From assembly GCA_028293765.1 (NCBI GenBank), contig JAQGOG010000211.1, forward strand, positions 1 through 48,495: a DNA stretch of 48,495 bases, read 5' to 3'. The notes beneath the pieces were generated by a model. The model was not told the origin of the DNA, searched no databases, and worked only from the letters and a program-made list of their open reading frames with translations. Both the position numbers and the translations under genes were made by a program. The number at the start of each line of letters is the position of its first letter. The first letter of the stretch is position 1. This document shows positions 32,118 to 40,622 of this stretch, piece by piece. This stretch comes from Gammaproteobacteria bacterium (GTDB taxonomy: Bacteria; Pseudomonadota; Gammaproteobacteria; Steroidobacterales; Steroidobacteraceae).

Positions 32118-33728
32118 ATGAGCACAACCTCCTGGACAGTTGGCCGCTACGTCGTCGAGTTGCTCGCGGCTAACGGTATCGACACGGTGTTTGGCATTCC
32201 GGGCGTGCATACGCTCGAGCTCTACCGCGGGATTGCGGCTGCCGGTGTCCGGCATGTTCTCGTGCGCCACGAGCAGAATGCCGGCTTCGCCGCGGACGGA
32301 TACGCGCGGGCGAGTGGAAGGCCGGCCGCAGCCTGCGTGATATCGGGGCCGGGGGTCACCAATATTCTCACTTCAATGGCACAGGCGTATTCGGATTCCG
32401 TTCCGATGATCGTCATCGCAAGCACGCCGGTGCGGGCGTCTCTGGGTAAACGCTGGGGCGTGCTGCACGAGTTGAATGATCAGTGTGCCCTGGCGGCCGG
32501 AGCGGCTGGCATGGCTCGCACCGCTCTTTCGGCAGACGACGTGCGGGACCACCTGCGGGCCATGTTCGCGTCGTTGCAATCGGGGCGGCAGCGGCCCGCC
32601 TATCTCGAGGTTCCGTTGGACCTGCTCGCGGAACCTACTGCGCGGCGACCGGAACGATTCGTGCATTTTTGTAGCACTTCGGACGCTGCCACCACGGCGA
32701 TCGGCGAGGCGGTCGCGTTGCTCGCCACAGCGCACCGGCCGCTCATCATCGCCGGTGGAGGGAGTCGGGCGGCGGGCGCTGCGCTGCGCCACTTGGCTGA
32801 GAGATTGGATGGTTATCTGGTTACCACGGCGGCGGGTAAGGGCGTACTCGCGGAGAATCATCCAGCCAACCTCGGCGCGTCACTGCAATTCCGCGAGATC
32901 CAGGATCTCGTCGCTGCCGCGGACGTAGTGCTCGCTGTTGGCACGGAGCTGTCGGAGACCGATGTCTACACGACGACCCGGCTTGCCCTGACCGGAAAGT
33001 TGATTCGTATCGATATCGATGCGGCCAAACTCTCCGATCACTACGCGGCGGACGTCGTGATCCACGGCGATGCCCGCACGAGCCTCGAAGCGATCGCTGC
33101 CGCTACCGCCACGCGTTCCGGGTGGCGAACGCAAGCGGGCGCTGCCGCTGTGCATCGACAAAAGATTGAAAAGCTATTTGGCGCTGCCTCGCAGGCGGCT
33201 GTCCGAGCGCTGCGCACGATTCGCGCAACGCTGCCTGCGGACGGCGCCGTATTCACGGACATGACCCAGATCGCCTATCTAGGCAACTATGCGTTTCCGG
33301 TGGATCGTCCGGGCGCGTGGTTTCTGCCGTCCGGATACGGCGCTCTCGGGTATGCGCTGCCGGCCGCGATCGGCGCAAAAATCGCTTGTCCGGAACGTGC
33401 CGTCATCGCGTTGGCGGGGGACTTCGGCCTGCAATTCACTCTGCAGGAGCTCATGACCGCGGTCGAGTTGGAATTGAGCCTGCCCATCATCGTGTGGAAC
33501 AACAGCGCGCTGGGGCAGATCCGCGACGACATGCGGGCGGCGGGGATTCCAGCGGTAGGGGTCGTGGCCCGGAATCCGGACTTCGTAGCGCTCGCTCGCG
33601 CCTGTGGCGCGGACGGCGTGCGGACCAGGGGACCCGCGGCGCTCGCGGAAGCGTTGCAAGTTGCACTGCTGCGGCGCGGTCCGACCCTCCTCGAAGCCGT
33701 TGACTCGGATTTTCTCGCAGCGACGTAA
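32118..33728 (+). CDS. aruI: ThDP-dependent 2-ketoarginine decarboxylase-like enzyme (AruI-like)
   Basis: This 536-residue protein belongs to the acetolactate synthase/2-oxoacid decarboxylase family. The N-terminus contains DTVFGIPGVHTLELYRG, close to Pseudomonas AruI, and the cofactor-activating glutamate is E52 in RHEQNAGFAADGYARA. The thiamine diphosphate/Mg2+ motif is the GDFGLQFT ... IIVWNN stretch in the C-terminal third. The substrate would be 5-guanidino-2-oxopentanoate, giving 4-guanidinobutyraldehyde and CO2. An acetolactate synthase role is less likely because no regulatory subunit or ilvC is nearby and the aruH-like gene lies beside it. No flavin-binding assignment is attempted. 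Confidence 0.82.
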   Translation: MSTTSWTVGRYVVELLAANGIDTVFGIPGVHTLELYRGIAAAGVRHVLVRHEQNAGFAADGYARASGRPAAACVISGPGVTNILTSMAQAYSDSVPMIVIASTPVRASLGKRWGVLHELNDQCALAAGAAGMARTALSADDVRDHLRAMFASLQSGRQRPAYLEVPLDLLAEPTARRPERFVHFCSTSDAATTAIGEAVALLATAHRPLIIAGGGSRAAGAALRHLAERLDGYLVTTAAGKGVLAENHPANLGASLQFREIQDLVAAADVVLAVGTELSETDVYTTTRLALTGKLIRIDIDAAKLSDHYAADVVIHGDARTSLEAIAAATATRSGWRTQAGAAAVHRQKIEKLFGAASQAAVRALRTIRATLPADGAVFTDMTQIAYLGNYAFPVDRPGAWFLPSGYGALGYALPAAIGAKIACPERAVIALAGDFGLQFTLQELMTAVELELSLPIIVWNNSALGQIRDDMRAAGIPAVGVVARNPDFVALARACGADGVRTRGPAALAEALQVALLRRGPTLLEAVDSDFLAAT

Positions 33729-33786
33729 TAGCGCGTCGAGTGAGTCGATTCCGGCATCGCTCCTTGGGCCGCGCTGTCTGCGTGAG

Positions 33787-34206
33787 TTACTTGAACGTCG
33801 AGAGCAGCAGGCTGGTCTCGCTCTGCGAAATGCCTTCCACCAACCTGATTCTCGCGAGCACACGGTCGAAGGCTTCGAGGCTGTCGGCACGTAACTCGAC
33901 GACGATGTCCCAGCGTCCGTTCGTGCTGTGAAGTGTCGTTACGGCGGGATCGCCGCGCAGCGCTTTGATTACGCCATCGACCCGATTGCCCTCGACGGCC
34001 ACCGTCATCAAAGCGCGGATGCGATGTTCTTCGACGGCCGGTTTCAGACGCACGGTGTAGCTGGCGATCGTACCGTCGGCTTCGAGCCGGGCCATGCGGT
34101 TCTGGACCGTGCCTCGCGATACACGGAGGGTTTTCGCGAGGGCGGCCACCGAAGTCCGGGCGTCGTTGCGCAGGATCGAGATGAGCTGGCGATCGATGTC
34201 GTCCAC
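33787..34206 (-). CDS. Lrp/AsnC family transcriptional regulator
   Basis: This 139-residue protein has the Lrp layout: an N-terminal winged helix-turn-helix (DRQLISILRNDARTSVAALA, then KTLRVSRGTVQNRM) and a C-terminal RAM/AsnC effector domain. GRWDIVVELRADSLEAFD and the end SQSETSLLLSTFK are typical. Members sense amino acids such as leucine, asparagine, proline or arginine. GTG 34206 was chosen, with GGGGAG 6 nt upstream and the exact family length. It lies between the aru genes and the divergent ocd-arginase pair, so it likely controls arginine or ornithine use, and itself. Confidence 0.92.
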   Translation of the reverse strand: MDDIDRQLISILRNDARTSVAALAKTLRVSRGTVQNRMARLEADGTIASYTVRLKPAVEEHRIRALMTVAVEGNRVDGVIKALRGDPAVTTLHSTNGRWDIVVELRADSLEAFDRVLARIRLVEGISQSETSLLLSTFK

Positions 34207-34385
34207 GGCGGGCTCCCCTTGGCTGCCTACATTGTAGACGAAATGCCATAAGTGGCTGTCACTTTGTACATTCCGATGGCGTTTATAGGCAGTTCTTTGC
34301 CTATTCTTTAGCTGTGCCGCGCAACACCATGCTCCCTTAGCGGCTCCGTCCACCGAGGCGGGCCGCTCCCACCGGAGCAAGCGAT
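34207..34385. promoter_or_regulatory. divergent lrp / ocd-arginase control region with palindromes
   Basis: This AT-rich 179-bp region between divergent genes contains several dyads: TACATTGTA (34228-34236), GCCA-N4-TGGC (34245-34256) and a perfect ATAGGCA-N6-TGCCTAT (34285-34304). These are plausible operator half-sites for the adjacent Lrp-type regulator. A TTGTAC at 34265-34270 could be a -35 box, but the matching -10 is not certain. Confidence 0.5.
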
Positions 34386-35456
34386 ATGGTCGACTTCATT
34401 GGTATCGAGCGTGTGCAGGAGCTCGTGGGCCGTCTGGGCCCGGCGCGTTTCATCGAGGAATTGGCCGGCGAGATCGAGGCGGACTACCTCAGGTGGCGCG
34501 AATTCGACAAGTCGGCGCGGCATGCGACCCATTCGCCGGTCGGTGTGATCGAGCTCATGCCGGCGTGCGATGGGCAGTTGTACGCCTTTAAGTATGTTAA
34601 CGGACATCCGAAGAACACCGCAGTCGGTTTATTGACGGTGACGGCGTTCGGTGTGCTGTCGGATGTCTCGACCGGGTATCCGCTGCTGCTGTCGGAGTTG
34701 ACACTCACGACGGCCTTGCGTACTGCGGCAACGTCGGCGCTGGCGGCGCGCCGGATGGCGCGACCGGATAGCCGCGTCATGGCTTTGATCGGTAACGGCG
34801 CGCAAAGTGAATTCCAGGCAATCGCATTCCACCACATGCTGGGCATCAATGAGGTGCGCCTGTACGACACCGATCCGGCGGCCACGGAAAAGCTCGAACG
34901 GAATCTTTCAGCCTTGCGGCTGAAAGGTCTGCGTGTCGTACGGTGTGCGTCGATCGCCACCGCGGTACAGGGCGCTGACATCGTCACGACAGTTACGGCA
35001 GACAAGCGCAACGCCATCATTCTCACGCCGCAGATGATCATCCCCGGCATGCACTTGAATGCGGTGGGCGGCGACTGTCCCGGCAAGACCGAATTGCATC
35101 CTGACATCCTGCGCCGTCCCGATGTGCGTGTGGTGGTCGAGTTCGAGCCGCAGTCGCGGATCGAAGGTGAAATTCAGCAGATGGAGCCCGACTTTGTGGT
35201 TGCCGAATTGACGGACGTGCTCGTGGGGCGCCGGCCCGGACGGGTGAACGCTCGCGAGGTCACCATTTTCGATTCGGTCGGTTTCGCGCTGGAGGATTTT
35301 TCGTCTTTACGCTATCTGCGGCGGATTCATCAGGAGCAGCGCGGCTCGCAGCAGCAGATCGACCTCGTGCCGGATCTCGATAATCCAAAGAACCTGTTTG
35401 CGCTGTTGGCGCCTGAGCCCGCGGCTGCCGCGCGAACGGCAGCGGTGTTCGCTTGA
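34386..35456 (+). CDS. ocd: ornithine cyclodeaminase
   Basis: This 356-residue member of the ornithine cyclodeaminase/mu-crystallin family converts ornithine directly to proline with release of ammonia, using bound NAD+. The dinucleotide site is visible as IGNGAQSEFQAIAFHHML (G136-N-G-A-Q140), and substrate-binding segments include LYAFKYVNGHPKN and the acidic LYDTDPAA strand end. Length and motif order match bacterial Ocd rather than alanine dehydrogenase-type relatives. The arginase start overlaps its stop codon, so arginase makes ornithine and this enzyme consumes it. An SD-like element before ATG 34386 is weak (GAGCAAG). Confidence 0.9.
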   Translation: MVDFIGIERVQELVGRLGPARFIEELAGEIEADYLRWREFDKSARHATHSPVGVIELMPACDGQLYAFKYVNGHPKNTAVGLLTVTAFGVLSDVSTGYPLLLSELTLTTALRTAATSALAARRMARPDSRVMALIGNGAQSEFQAIAFHHMLGINEVRLYDTDPAATEKLERNLSALRLKGLRVVRCASIATAVQGADIVTTVTADKRNAIILTPQMIIPGMHLNAVGGDCPGKTELHPDILRRPDVRVVVEFEPQSRIEGEIQQMEPDFVVAELTDVLVGRRPGRVNAREVTIFDSVGFALEDFSSLRYLRRIHQEQRGSQQQIDLVPDLDNPKNLFALLAPEPAAAARTAAVFA

Positions 35457-36433
35457 ACGCGGCACGGCAGGCGAGCCTCATCGGCGCGCCCACCGACATC
35501 GGGGCCGGCGATCGCGGTGCTTCGATGGGCCCGGAGGCGCTGCGAGTGGCGGGGTTGCAAGCGGCGCTGCAGGAGCGCGGGCTGGAGGTTTTCGACCTCG
35601 GAAACCTGAGCGGGCCCACAAATCCGTGGCAGCCGCCGCATGACGGCTACCGGCACCTGCCGCAAGTCCAGCATTGGAACGAGTCGGTGCACGCGGCCGT
35701 GCTCGCCGAATTGCGCCTGAACCGGCTGCCGATCCTGCTCGGTGGCGATCATTGCCTCAGCATTGGCTCCATCAGTGCGGTGGCCAGGCGGTGTCGGGAA
35801 GAGGGCCGCAAGCTACGTGTGCTGTGGCTGGATGCGCACGCGGATTTCAACACCTGCGAGCTGTCTCCGAGCGGCAATATTCATGGCATGCCGCTGGCGT
35901 GCCTGTGCGGCTTCGGGCCGCGCGAGCTGGTGGAGATCGGTGGGCCGGCCCCTGCAATCGAGCCGTCCTGCGTGCGGCAGATCGGCATTCGCAGTGTCGA
36001 TACCGGCGAGAAGCGCTTCCTTCATGAGCAGGGGCTCGATGTCTTCGACATGCGTCATATCGATGAGATGGGAATGCGCCAGACGATGGAGCACGCGCTC
36101 GCCGGCCTCGATGCCGGGACGCATCTGCACGTCAGCTTCGATGTCGATTTCCTCGATCCGGATATCGCGCCCGGCGTCGGGACCACCGTCCCCGGCGGTC
36201 CGACCTACCGCGAGGCACAGCTGTGCATGGAAATGATCGCCGATACTCACCGCCTGGGGTCGCTGGATATAGTCGAGCTCAATCCGGCATTCGACGTGCG
36301 CAACAGAACGGCCGCACTGGCGGTCGACCTCATCGAGTCGCTGTTCGGAAAAAGCACCCTCGTGCGGCGGCCGGTCTGGCGGCCCGCCGAGCCGATGGTG
36401 CCCAGAAGCGCGGCCGCGGACGTGACCGTGTAG
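35453..36433 (+). CDS. rocF: arginase
   Basis: This 326-residue ureohydrolase has the full set of binuclear manganese ligands: H100 (GGDHC), D127, H129 and D131 (DAHADFN), and D230 and D232 (SFDVDFLD). The MGPEALR start region and the GTTVPGGPTYREAQ loop indicate arginase rather than agmatinase. It hydrolyses arginine to ornithine and urea. The only possible start is TTG 35453, which overlaps the ocd stop (TTGA), so translation is coupled. A guanidinobutyrase role cannot be excluded, given the aruHI genes next door, but the sequence fits arginase better. Confidence 0.92.
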   Translation: MNAARQASLIGAPTDIGAGDRGASMGPEALRVAGLQAALQERGLEVFDLGNLSGPTNPWQPPHDGYRHLPQVQHWNESVHAAVLAELRLNRLPILLGGDHCLSIGSISAVARRCREEGRKLRVLWLDAHADFNTCELSPSGNIHGMPLACLCGFGPRELVEIGGPAPAIEPSCVRQIGIRSVDTGEKRFLHEQGLDVFDMRHIDEMGMRQTMEHALAGLDAGTHLHVSFDVDFLDPDIAPGVGTTVPGGPTYREAQLCMEMIADTHRLGSLDIVELNPAFDVRNRTAALAVDLIESLFGKSTLVRRPVWRPAEPMVPRSAAADVTV

Positions 36434-36547
36434 GGGCCGACCTGAGGTGGGCAATGACCGCCTTTGTCGCATGCAATGAAAAACACACGGGGGCTTGGGT
36501 AAACTAGGCCGACCCGGTATTGCGACGAGTGAGATTGAGGCATGAGC

Positions 36548-37069
36548 ATGTCATTGCGCGACCAGCTGATCCAGGCTGGTCTGGGCACCAAGAAGCAGGT
36601 CAAGGGGACCTCCAAAGGGCAGCGGCCGCGATCGCGGCATCAGCCGGAGCAGGTTTCCGCGGAAAAGCTCGCCGCCAGCCAGGCGCAGGCAGCGAAAAAC
36701 GCCCGTGACCAGGAGCTGAATCGCCGGCAGCAGGAGAAGGCGGCCGCGAAGGCCCGCCGCGCGCAGGTCAAGCAATTGATCGACCAGTGCCGTCTGCCCG
36801 CCGTCCAGAGCGACGAATATTTCAATTTCGCCGATGGAACGCGCCTGGCACGCCTGGCGGTGACGCCCCAGTTGCGGGAGCAGCTCATTCAAGGCAAGGC
36901 GGCCGTCGTCCGGTACGAAGGGCACTACGCCGTCGTACCCGAGGCAGCCGTGGAGCGCATCCGCGAGCGTGACGAACATGCGATCGTGCCCTATGTACCG
37001 CCTGCGGAAAGCGTCGATAAGGACGATCCATACAAGGACTTCGTGGTACCCGACGACCTGGTGTGGTGA
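36548..37069 (+). CDS. DUF2058 family protein (YaiL-like)
   Basis: This 173-residue protein begins MSLRDQLIQAGLGTKKQ, the standard DUF2058 N-terminus, then has a long basic Lys/Arg/Gln-rich helix. A small conserved C-terminal domain follows (YFNFADGTRLARLAVTP, KAAVVRYEGHYAVVPEAA, ending DDLVW). It is a soluble nucleolus-like basic protein of unknown function; homologues are broad in gammaproteobacteria and may bind nucleic acids. ATG 36548 has GAGG 7 nt upstream; ATG 36542 is too close to that site. The M28 peptidase gene follows after 10 bp. Confidence 0.88.
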   Translation: MSLRDQLIQAGLGTKKQVKGTSKGQRPRSRHQPEQVSAEKLAASQAQAAKNARDQELNRRQQEKAAAKARRAQVKQLIDQCRLPAVQSDEYFNFADGTRLARLAVTPQLREQLIQGKAAVVRYEGHYAVVPEAAVERIRERDEHAIVPYVPPAESVDKDDPYKDFVVPDDLVW

Positions 37070-37079
37070 GCGGGCTTAT

Positions 37080-38735
37080 TTGAACAAGCTCAGCCTGCTG
37101 TTGGCGGCGACGATTGTGTCGGCGCCGGTCATTCCTGTGCTCGCTGCGCCGTTGCAGGCAGACCCGGCACGACTTTCCGTCGACGTGAAATTGCTCTCCT
37201 CGGACGCGTTCGAGGGAAGGGAGCCGGCGACGCGTGCGGAAAACAGAACGGTGCTCTTCATCATCGATCGCATGAAAGAGGCCGGATTGCAGCCAGGGGG
37301 AACGGTGGTCGACGGGCGGCGCGGCTGGACACAAGACGTGCCGCTGGCGAAATTTGCGATCGCCGGTCCGCTCAGCCTGTCGTTGACTGTTGGCGGGCGC
37401 TCGCTAACGCTGGCGCAGGGGCAGCAGGTGGCCATCCGCGCCGCGCAGACCAACGTCGACCAGGTGGCCATTCAGAATGCGCCGCTCGTGTTCGTGGGGT
37501 ACGGGGTGGCGGCACCGGAGCGCAAGTGGGACGACTTCAAGGGAGTCGATCTCCACGGGAAGATTGCGGTCGTACTCGTCAATGATCCCGATTTCGCAAC
37601 CGGCACGGGCGACTTCGGCGGCAAAGCCATGACTTATTATGGCCGCTGGACCTACAAGTACGAAGAGGCGGCCCGACGGGGCGCGCTCGGCATGCTCATC
37701 GTGCACGACACGGCTGCGGCATCCTATGGCTGGGCCACAGTCGTGAACTCAAACACGGATGCCATATACGACATCGTTCGCAACGATCCGTCGCAGGCGC
37801 ACGTGCAGATGGAAGGGTGGATTCAGCATGATGCCGCCGCGGCCTTGTTCAAACAGGCTGGGCTCGACTTCGATGCTTTGAAGAAGCTGGCGCAGACGCG
37901 CGACTTCAAGCCGGTGACGCTTGGGAATGTGACGCTCAGCGCGGCATATCGCGTCAATCACGACGTCGTGAAGTCACAGAATGTCCTGGGCCGGCTGCCT
38001 GGGGCGACGAAGCCGGATGAGACGCTGATCTACAGCGCTCACTGGGATCACTTTGGCGTGCGCCCGCCGGATGCCAACGGCGATCGCATCCTGAACGGCG
38101 CGGTCGACAACGGCACCGGGGTCGCGGCGCTGCTCGAGCTCGGCCGCCTGTTCGGCTCCGCGCCGCGAACGGCGCGTTCGATAGTCTTCATGGCGGTAAC
38201 CGCGGAAGAGAGGGGTTTGCTGGGCTCGGAGTACTACGCTACCGACCCGGTCTATCCTCTCGAGACGACCGTGGCTGATATCAACATGGACATGTTGGGC
38301 GTCTACGGACCGACGAAGGACGTGAGCACGTTCGGCAAAGCCGAGAATACCTTGCTCGACGACCTCGTGGAGCTCGCACGCGCGCAGGGGCGCTCCTACT
38401 CAGCGGATCCGTCTCCGGAAGCAGGCCATTTCTTTCGCTCGGATCATTTCTCGCTGTCAAAACGCGGGGTGCCGGCGATGTCGTTCTCGGCCGGCGATGA
38501 TTTGGTGAACGGTGGTGCTTCTGCGGGCCGCGCTCGCCGCGAAGATTACAACGCACATCGCTATCATCAGCCCGGCGACGAGTGGACGCCCAACATGGAT
38601 TTCCGCGGAGAAGCTCTCGACGTCACGCTTCTCTATGGTCTGGGACGGAAGCTTGCGACATCGGGTTGGCCGCAGTGGAGCGCAGGCAGCGAGTTCAAAG
38701 AGATCCGCGAGAAGTCTGCGAACCAGCGTCACTGA
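37080..38735 (+). CDS. M28 family metallopeptidase with signal peptide
   Basis: This 551-residue exported aminopeptidase-like enzyme has the signal peptide MNKLSLLLAATIVSAPVIPV ending LAA. It has a PA-type inserted domain and a C-terminal M28 di-zinc peptidase. Zinc and catalytic motifs seen are SAHWDHFG, GAVDNGTGVAALLELGR (bridging Asp) and VTAEERGLLGSEYYA (catalytic Glu and next ligand). Also present are NMDMLG and a late HRYHQPGDE His. It would digest peptides in the periplasm. The TTG start at 37080 is supported by the signal peptide and family length; the GAGCGGG before it is weak. Confidence 0.85.
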   Translation: MNKLSLLLAATIVSAPVIPVLAAPLQADPARLSVDVKLLSSDAFEGREPATRAENRTVLFIIDRMKEAGLQPGGTVVDGRRGWTQDVPLAKFAIAGPLSLSLTVGGRSLTLAQGQQVAIRAAQTNVDQVAIQNAPLVFVGYGVAAPERKWDDFKGVDLHGKIAVVLVNDPDFATGTGDFGGKAMTYYGRWTYKYEEAARRGALGMLIVHDTAAASYGWATVVNSNTDAIYDIVRNDPSQAHVQMEGWIQHDAAAALFKQAGLDFDALKKLAQTRDFKPVTLGNVTLSAAYRVNHDVVKSQNVLGRLPGATKPDETLIYSAHWDHFGVRPPDANGDRILNGAVDNGTGVAALLELGRLFGSAPRTARSIVFMAVTAEERGLLGSEYYATDPVYPLETTVADINMDMLGVYGPTKDVSTFGKAENTLLDDLVELARAQGRSYSADPSPEAGHFFRSDHFSLSKRGVPAMSFSAGDDLVNGGASAGRARREDYNAHRYHQPGDEWTPNMDFRGEALDVTLLYGLGRKLATSGWPQWSAGSEFKEIREKSANQRH

Positions 38736-38763
38736 CGAGAAGGGCGAGTTGGGCGAGCGGGGG

Positions 38764-39372
38764 TCACGCCCTGCTGCCTCGTTTTGAGTGAGGTCGCAGC
38801 TGCAGCCGGGAGGACTCGCGCGTATTCGCGCCGAGTACGGAGCTGAAATACTTCAGCGCAAGGCGGTTATCCGCGGCAGACGCGGCACCAACACAATCTC
38901 GCGGGACGATGAGCTCAAGATGCCGCAGGTGTGCATCGTTGGCCGTGAAGAGAACGCATTGATGCGCCGATACCCCCGTCAGGACGAGCTGTCGTGTGCC
39001 CGCCTGCTCCAGTATCGCTGCGAGGGGCGTCGCGTAAAACCCTGAATGCCTGGGTTTCAGGATCACCAGGTCGTCATCGCCGGGCGCCAGCCGCCGCACT
39101 ACATCCGCTCCCGGCGCGCCGGCCGCCTGACAGTGGGCCAACAGTCCTCGAATGTCGGAACGCCACGGCCCGATGTTGTCGTTCACATAGATGACCGGCA
39201 CCCGAGCGGCTGCCGCGCGCGCCTTGAGACGCTCGATATCAGGCACTATCCGCCGCGCCGCGCGCAAGACGGCGGGACCATCCGGAAAGTTGAAGTCGCT
39301 GATCATGTCCAGGATGAGCAGCACCCTCGGCGCTTTCGCCAGTCCTAGCTCAGGTGACGCATGCGTGACCAT
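38764..39372 (-). CDS. isochorismatase-family cysteine hydrolase
   Basis: This 202-residue protein has the catalytic triad of the family: D22 (LLILDM), K106 (VILKPRHSGF) and C139 (SAHQCVLFTANDAHL), with the usual cis-peptide region GVSAH before the Cys. Members hydrolyse isochorismate, nicotinamide or related amides. The substrate cannot be told; the pattern around K106 and C139 is generic. It converges on the M28 gene (28 bp apart). The final C-terminal residues are Ser/Arg-rich and poorly conserved. Confidence 0.88.
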   Translation of the reverse strand: MVTHASPELGLAKAPRVLLILDMISDFNFPDGPAVLRAARRIVPDIERLKARAAAARVPVIYVNDNIGPWRSDIRGLLAHCQAAGAPGADVVRRLAPGDDDLVILKPRHSGFYATPLAAILEQAGTRQLVLTGVSAHQCVLFTANDAHLRHLELIVPRDCVGAASAADNRLALKYFSSVLGANTRESSRLQLRPHSKRGSRA

Positions 39373-39576
39373 AGCAACCCCTCGTGTGATCCTGTTCCGC
39401 GGCTTAGATGTGTGTTATTCAAACGGGGTGCCCTGAATGTAGCAAGTCGCATACCGGCACGAAGGGTCTGATGGTTCTGAGGCTGTTCTGGCGTTGGACC
39501 CCACGCTGGCCGTCACGACGAGAACTCGCGCGTGACTTACGTGGACAATCGATGTCGTAATTAGAGGGCTTCAGAG

Positions 39577-40086
39577 ATGGCAGCACTACTTCGCGCGTTG
39601 CGGGCGGATATTACGACGCTCGCTGTCGACGCCATCGTGAATGCCGCGAATTCGTCGCTGCTCGGAGGTGGAGGCGTCGACGGGGCAATTCATCGTGTGG
39701 CGGGACCGGAATTGCTACGGGAATGCCGGCTGCTGGGAGGCTGCGAGACAGGTGACGCGAAGATCACGAAGGGCTACCGGTTACCTGCCAGACATGTCAT
39801 CCACGCCGTAGGACCTGTCTGGCGCGGCGGTACCAGCTGTGAACCGGCGCTCTTGGCGTCATGCTACCGAAGGTCGCTGGAGATCGGCTATCACCACGGT
39901 TTTGCGACGATGGCTTTCCCGAGTATCAGCACCGGAATTTACGGGTACCCGGTCGAGTTGGCAGCACAAGTAGCGGTCGCCGCGGTGCGTACCTCGCTGC
40001 CCACCGTGGTGGCAATGCGCGAGATTATTTTCTGCTGCTTCTCATGGAATGACCTGTTGGTCTACGAGCGCGTTCTCGGCCGCTGA
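39577..40086 (+). CDS. macro-domain ADP-ribose hydrolase (YmdB-like)
   Basis: This 169-residue single macro domain has the signature [18 protein letters not shown] (residues 22-39) and [12 protein letters not shown] further on. D11 and N25 positions fit O-acetyl-ADP-ribose deacetylases such as YmdB, which remove acetate from O-acetyl-ADP-ribose or ADP-ribose from proteins. A GAGGG site lies about 8 nt before ATG 39577. It stands alone, with 204 bp of apparently non-coding DNA between it and the divergent cysteine hydrolase. Confidence 0.9.
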   Translation: MAALLRALRADITTLAVDAIVNAANSSLLGGGGVDGAIHRVAGPELLRECRLLGGCETGDAKITKGYRLPARHVIHAVGPVWRGGTSCEPALLASCYRRSLEIGYHHGFATMAFPSISTGIYGYPVELAAQVAVAAVRTSLPTVVAMREIIFCCFSWNDLLVYERVLGR

Positions 40087-40480
40087 CACTCGCGTCCCTC
40101 CGTCCGGACTCATCGCTGATTCTCAAAAAGGGATAACGGAAAGTTGAAGCTCGTCCGTCTGCATACTGCCGCCAAGCCGTGGAAGGGAGAGGGGCCGGGA
40201 GGAAATCGCGATCCGGAATTCGAACTGGTCCGCGGCGCCGGGTTTGACGGTACTGTCGGGAAGCGGCATCGCGATCGGGCGACCTCGACTTTAGCTACGC
40301 CGTCCGCCGGGTCGATCCCGATTTCTGCGCCGTGGAGGGGGAGAGGTCGACGATCGGCCTTTCACGGAAGGAAGGGGGCGAGAGGTCGGTACGCGCTAAG
40401 GTGCGAATGATTCGCATTTGGCCGCGCGCGGATCATTGCCTCCGGCAAAGGTGCTCTATAGACTTGCCGCCTTCTCGAAT
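40087..40480. other. 394-bp stretch without a convincing gene
   Basis: Several short frames are open (for example 40144-40410), but translations are Arg/Gly-rich and no family is visible. A TTGCCT (40436-40441) and TATAGA (40457-40462) pair with 15-bp spacing is a reasonable, if slightly short, promoter for the tRNA-Val gene 18 bp downstream. Confidence 0.4.
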
Positions 40481-40555
40481 GGGCGGTTAGCTCAGCGGTA
40501 GAGCACTGCTTTCACACGGCAGGGGCCACTGGTTCGATCCCAGTACCGCCCACCA
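40481..40555 (+). tRNA. tRNA-Val (anticodon CAC)
   Basis: A full cloverleaf can be drawn. The acceptor stem GGGCGGT pairs with ACCGCCC, the D-arm contains TAGCTCAGCGGTAGAGCA, and the anticodon stem CTGCT/GGCAG holds loop TTCACAC with anticodon CAC, reading valine GUG codons. The T-arm contains GGTTCGATCC and an encoded CCA end follows. It is 67 bp upstream of gltX. Confidence 0.95.
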
Positions 40556-40622
40556 GAAATCAAAGACTTACGTCTCTTAAGCCCTCGCTGCGCGCAAGGC
40601 GACGAGGCGCCTGCGGTGGTTC

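Noticed and set aside
40144-40410. Plus-strand frame of 88 codons upstream of tRNA-Val
   Set aside because: It has Arg/Gly-rich composition, no family resemblance and a weak start context, so it was treated as non-coding.
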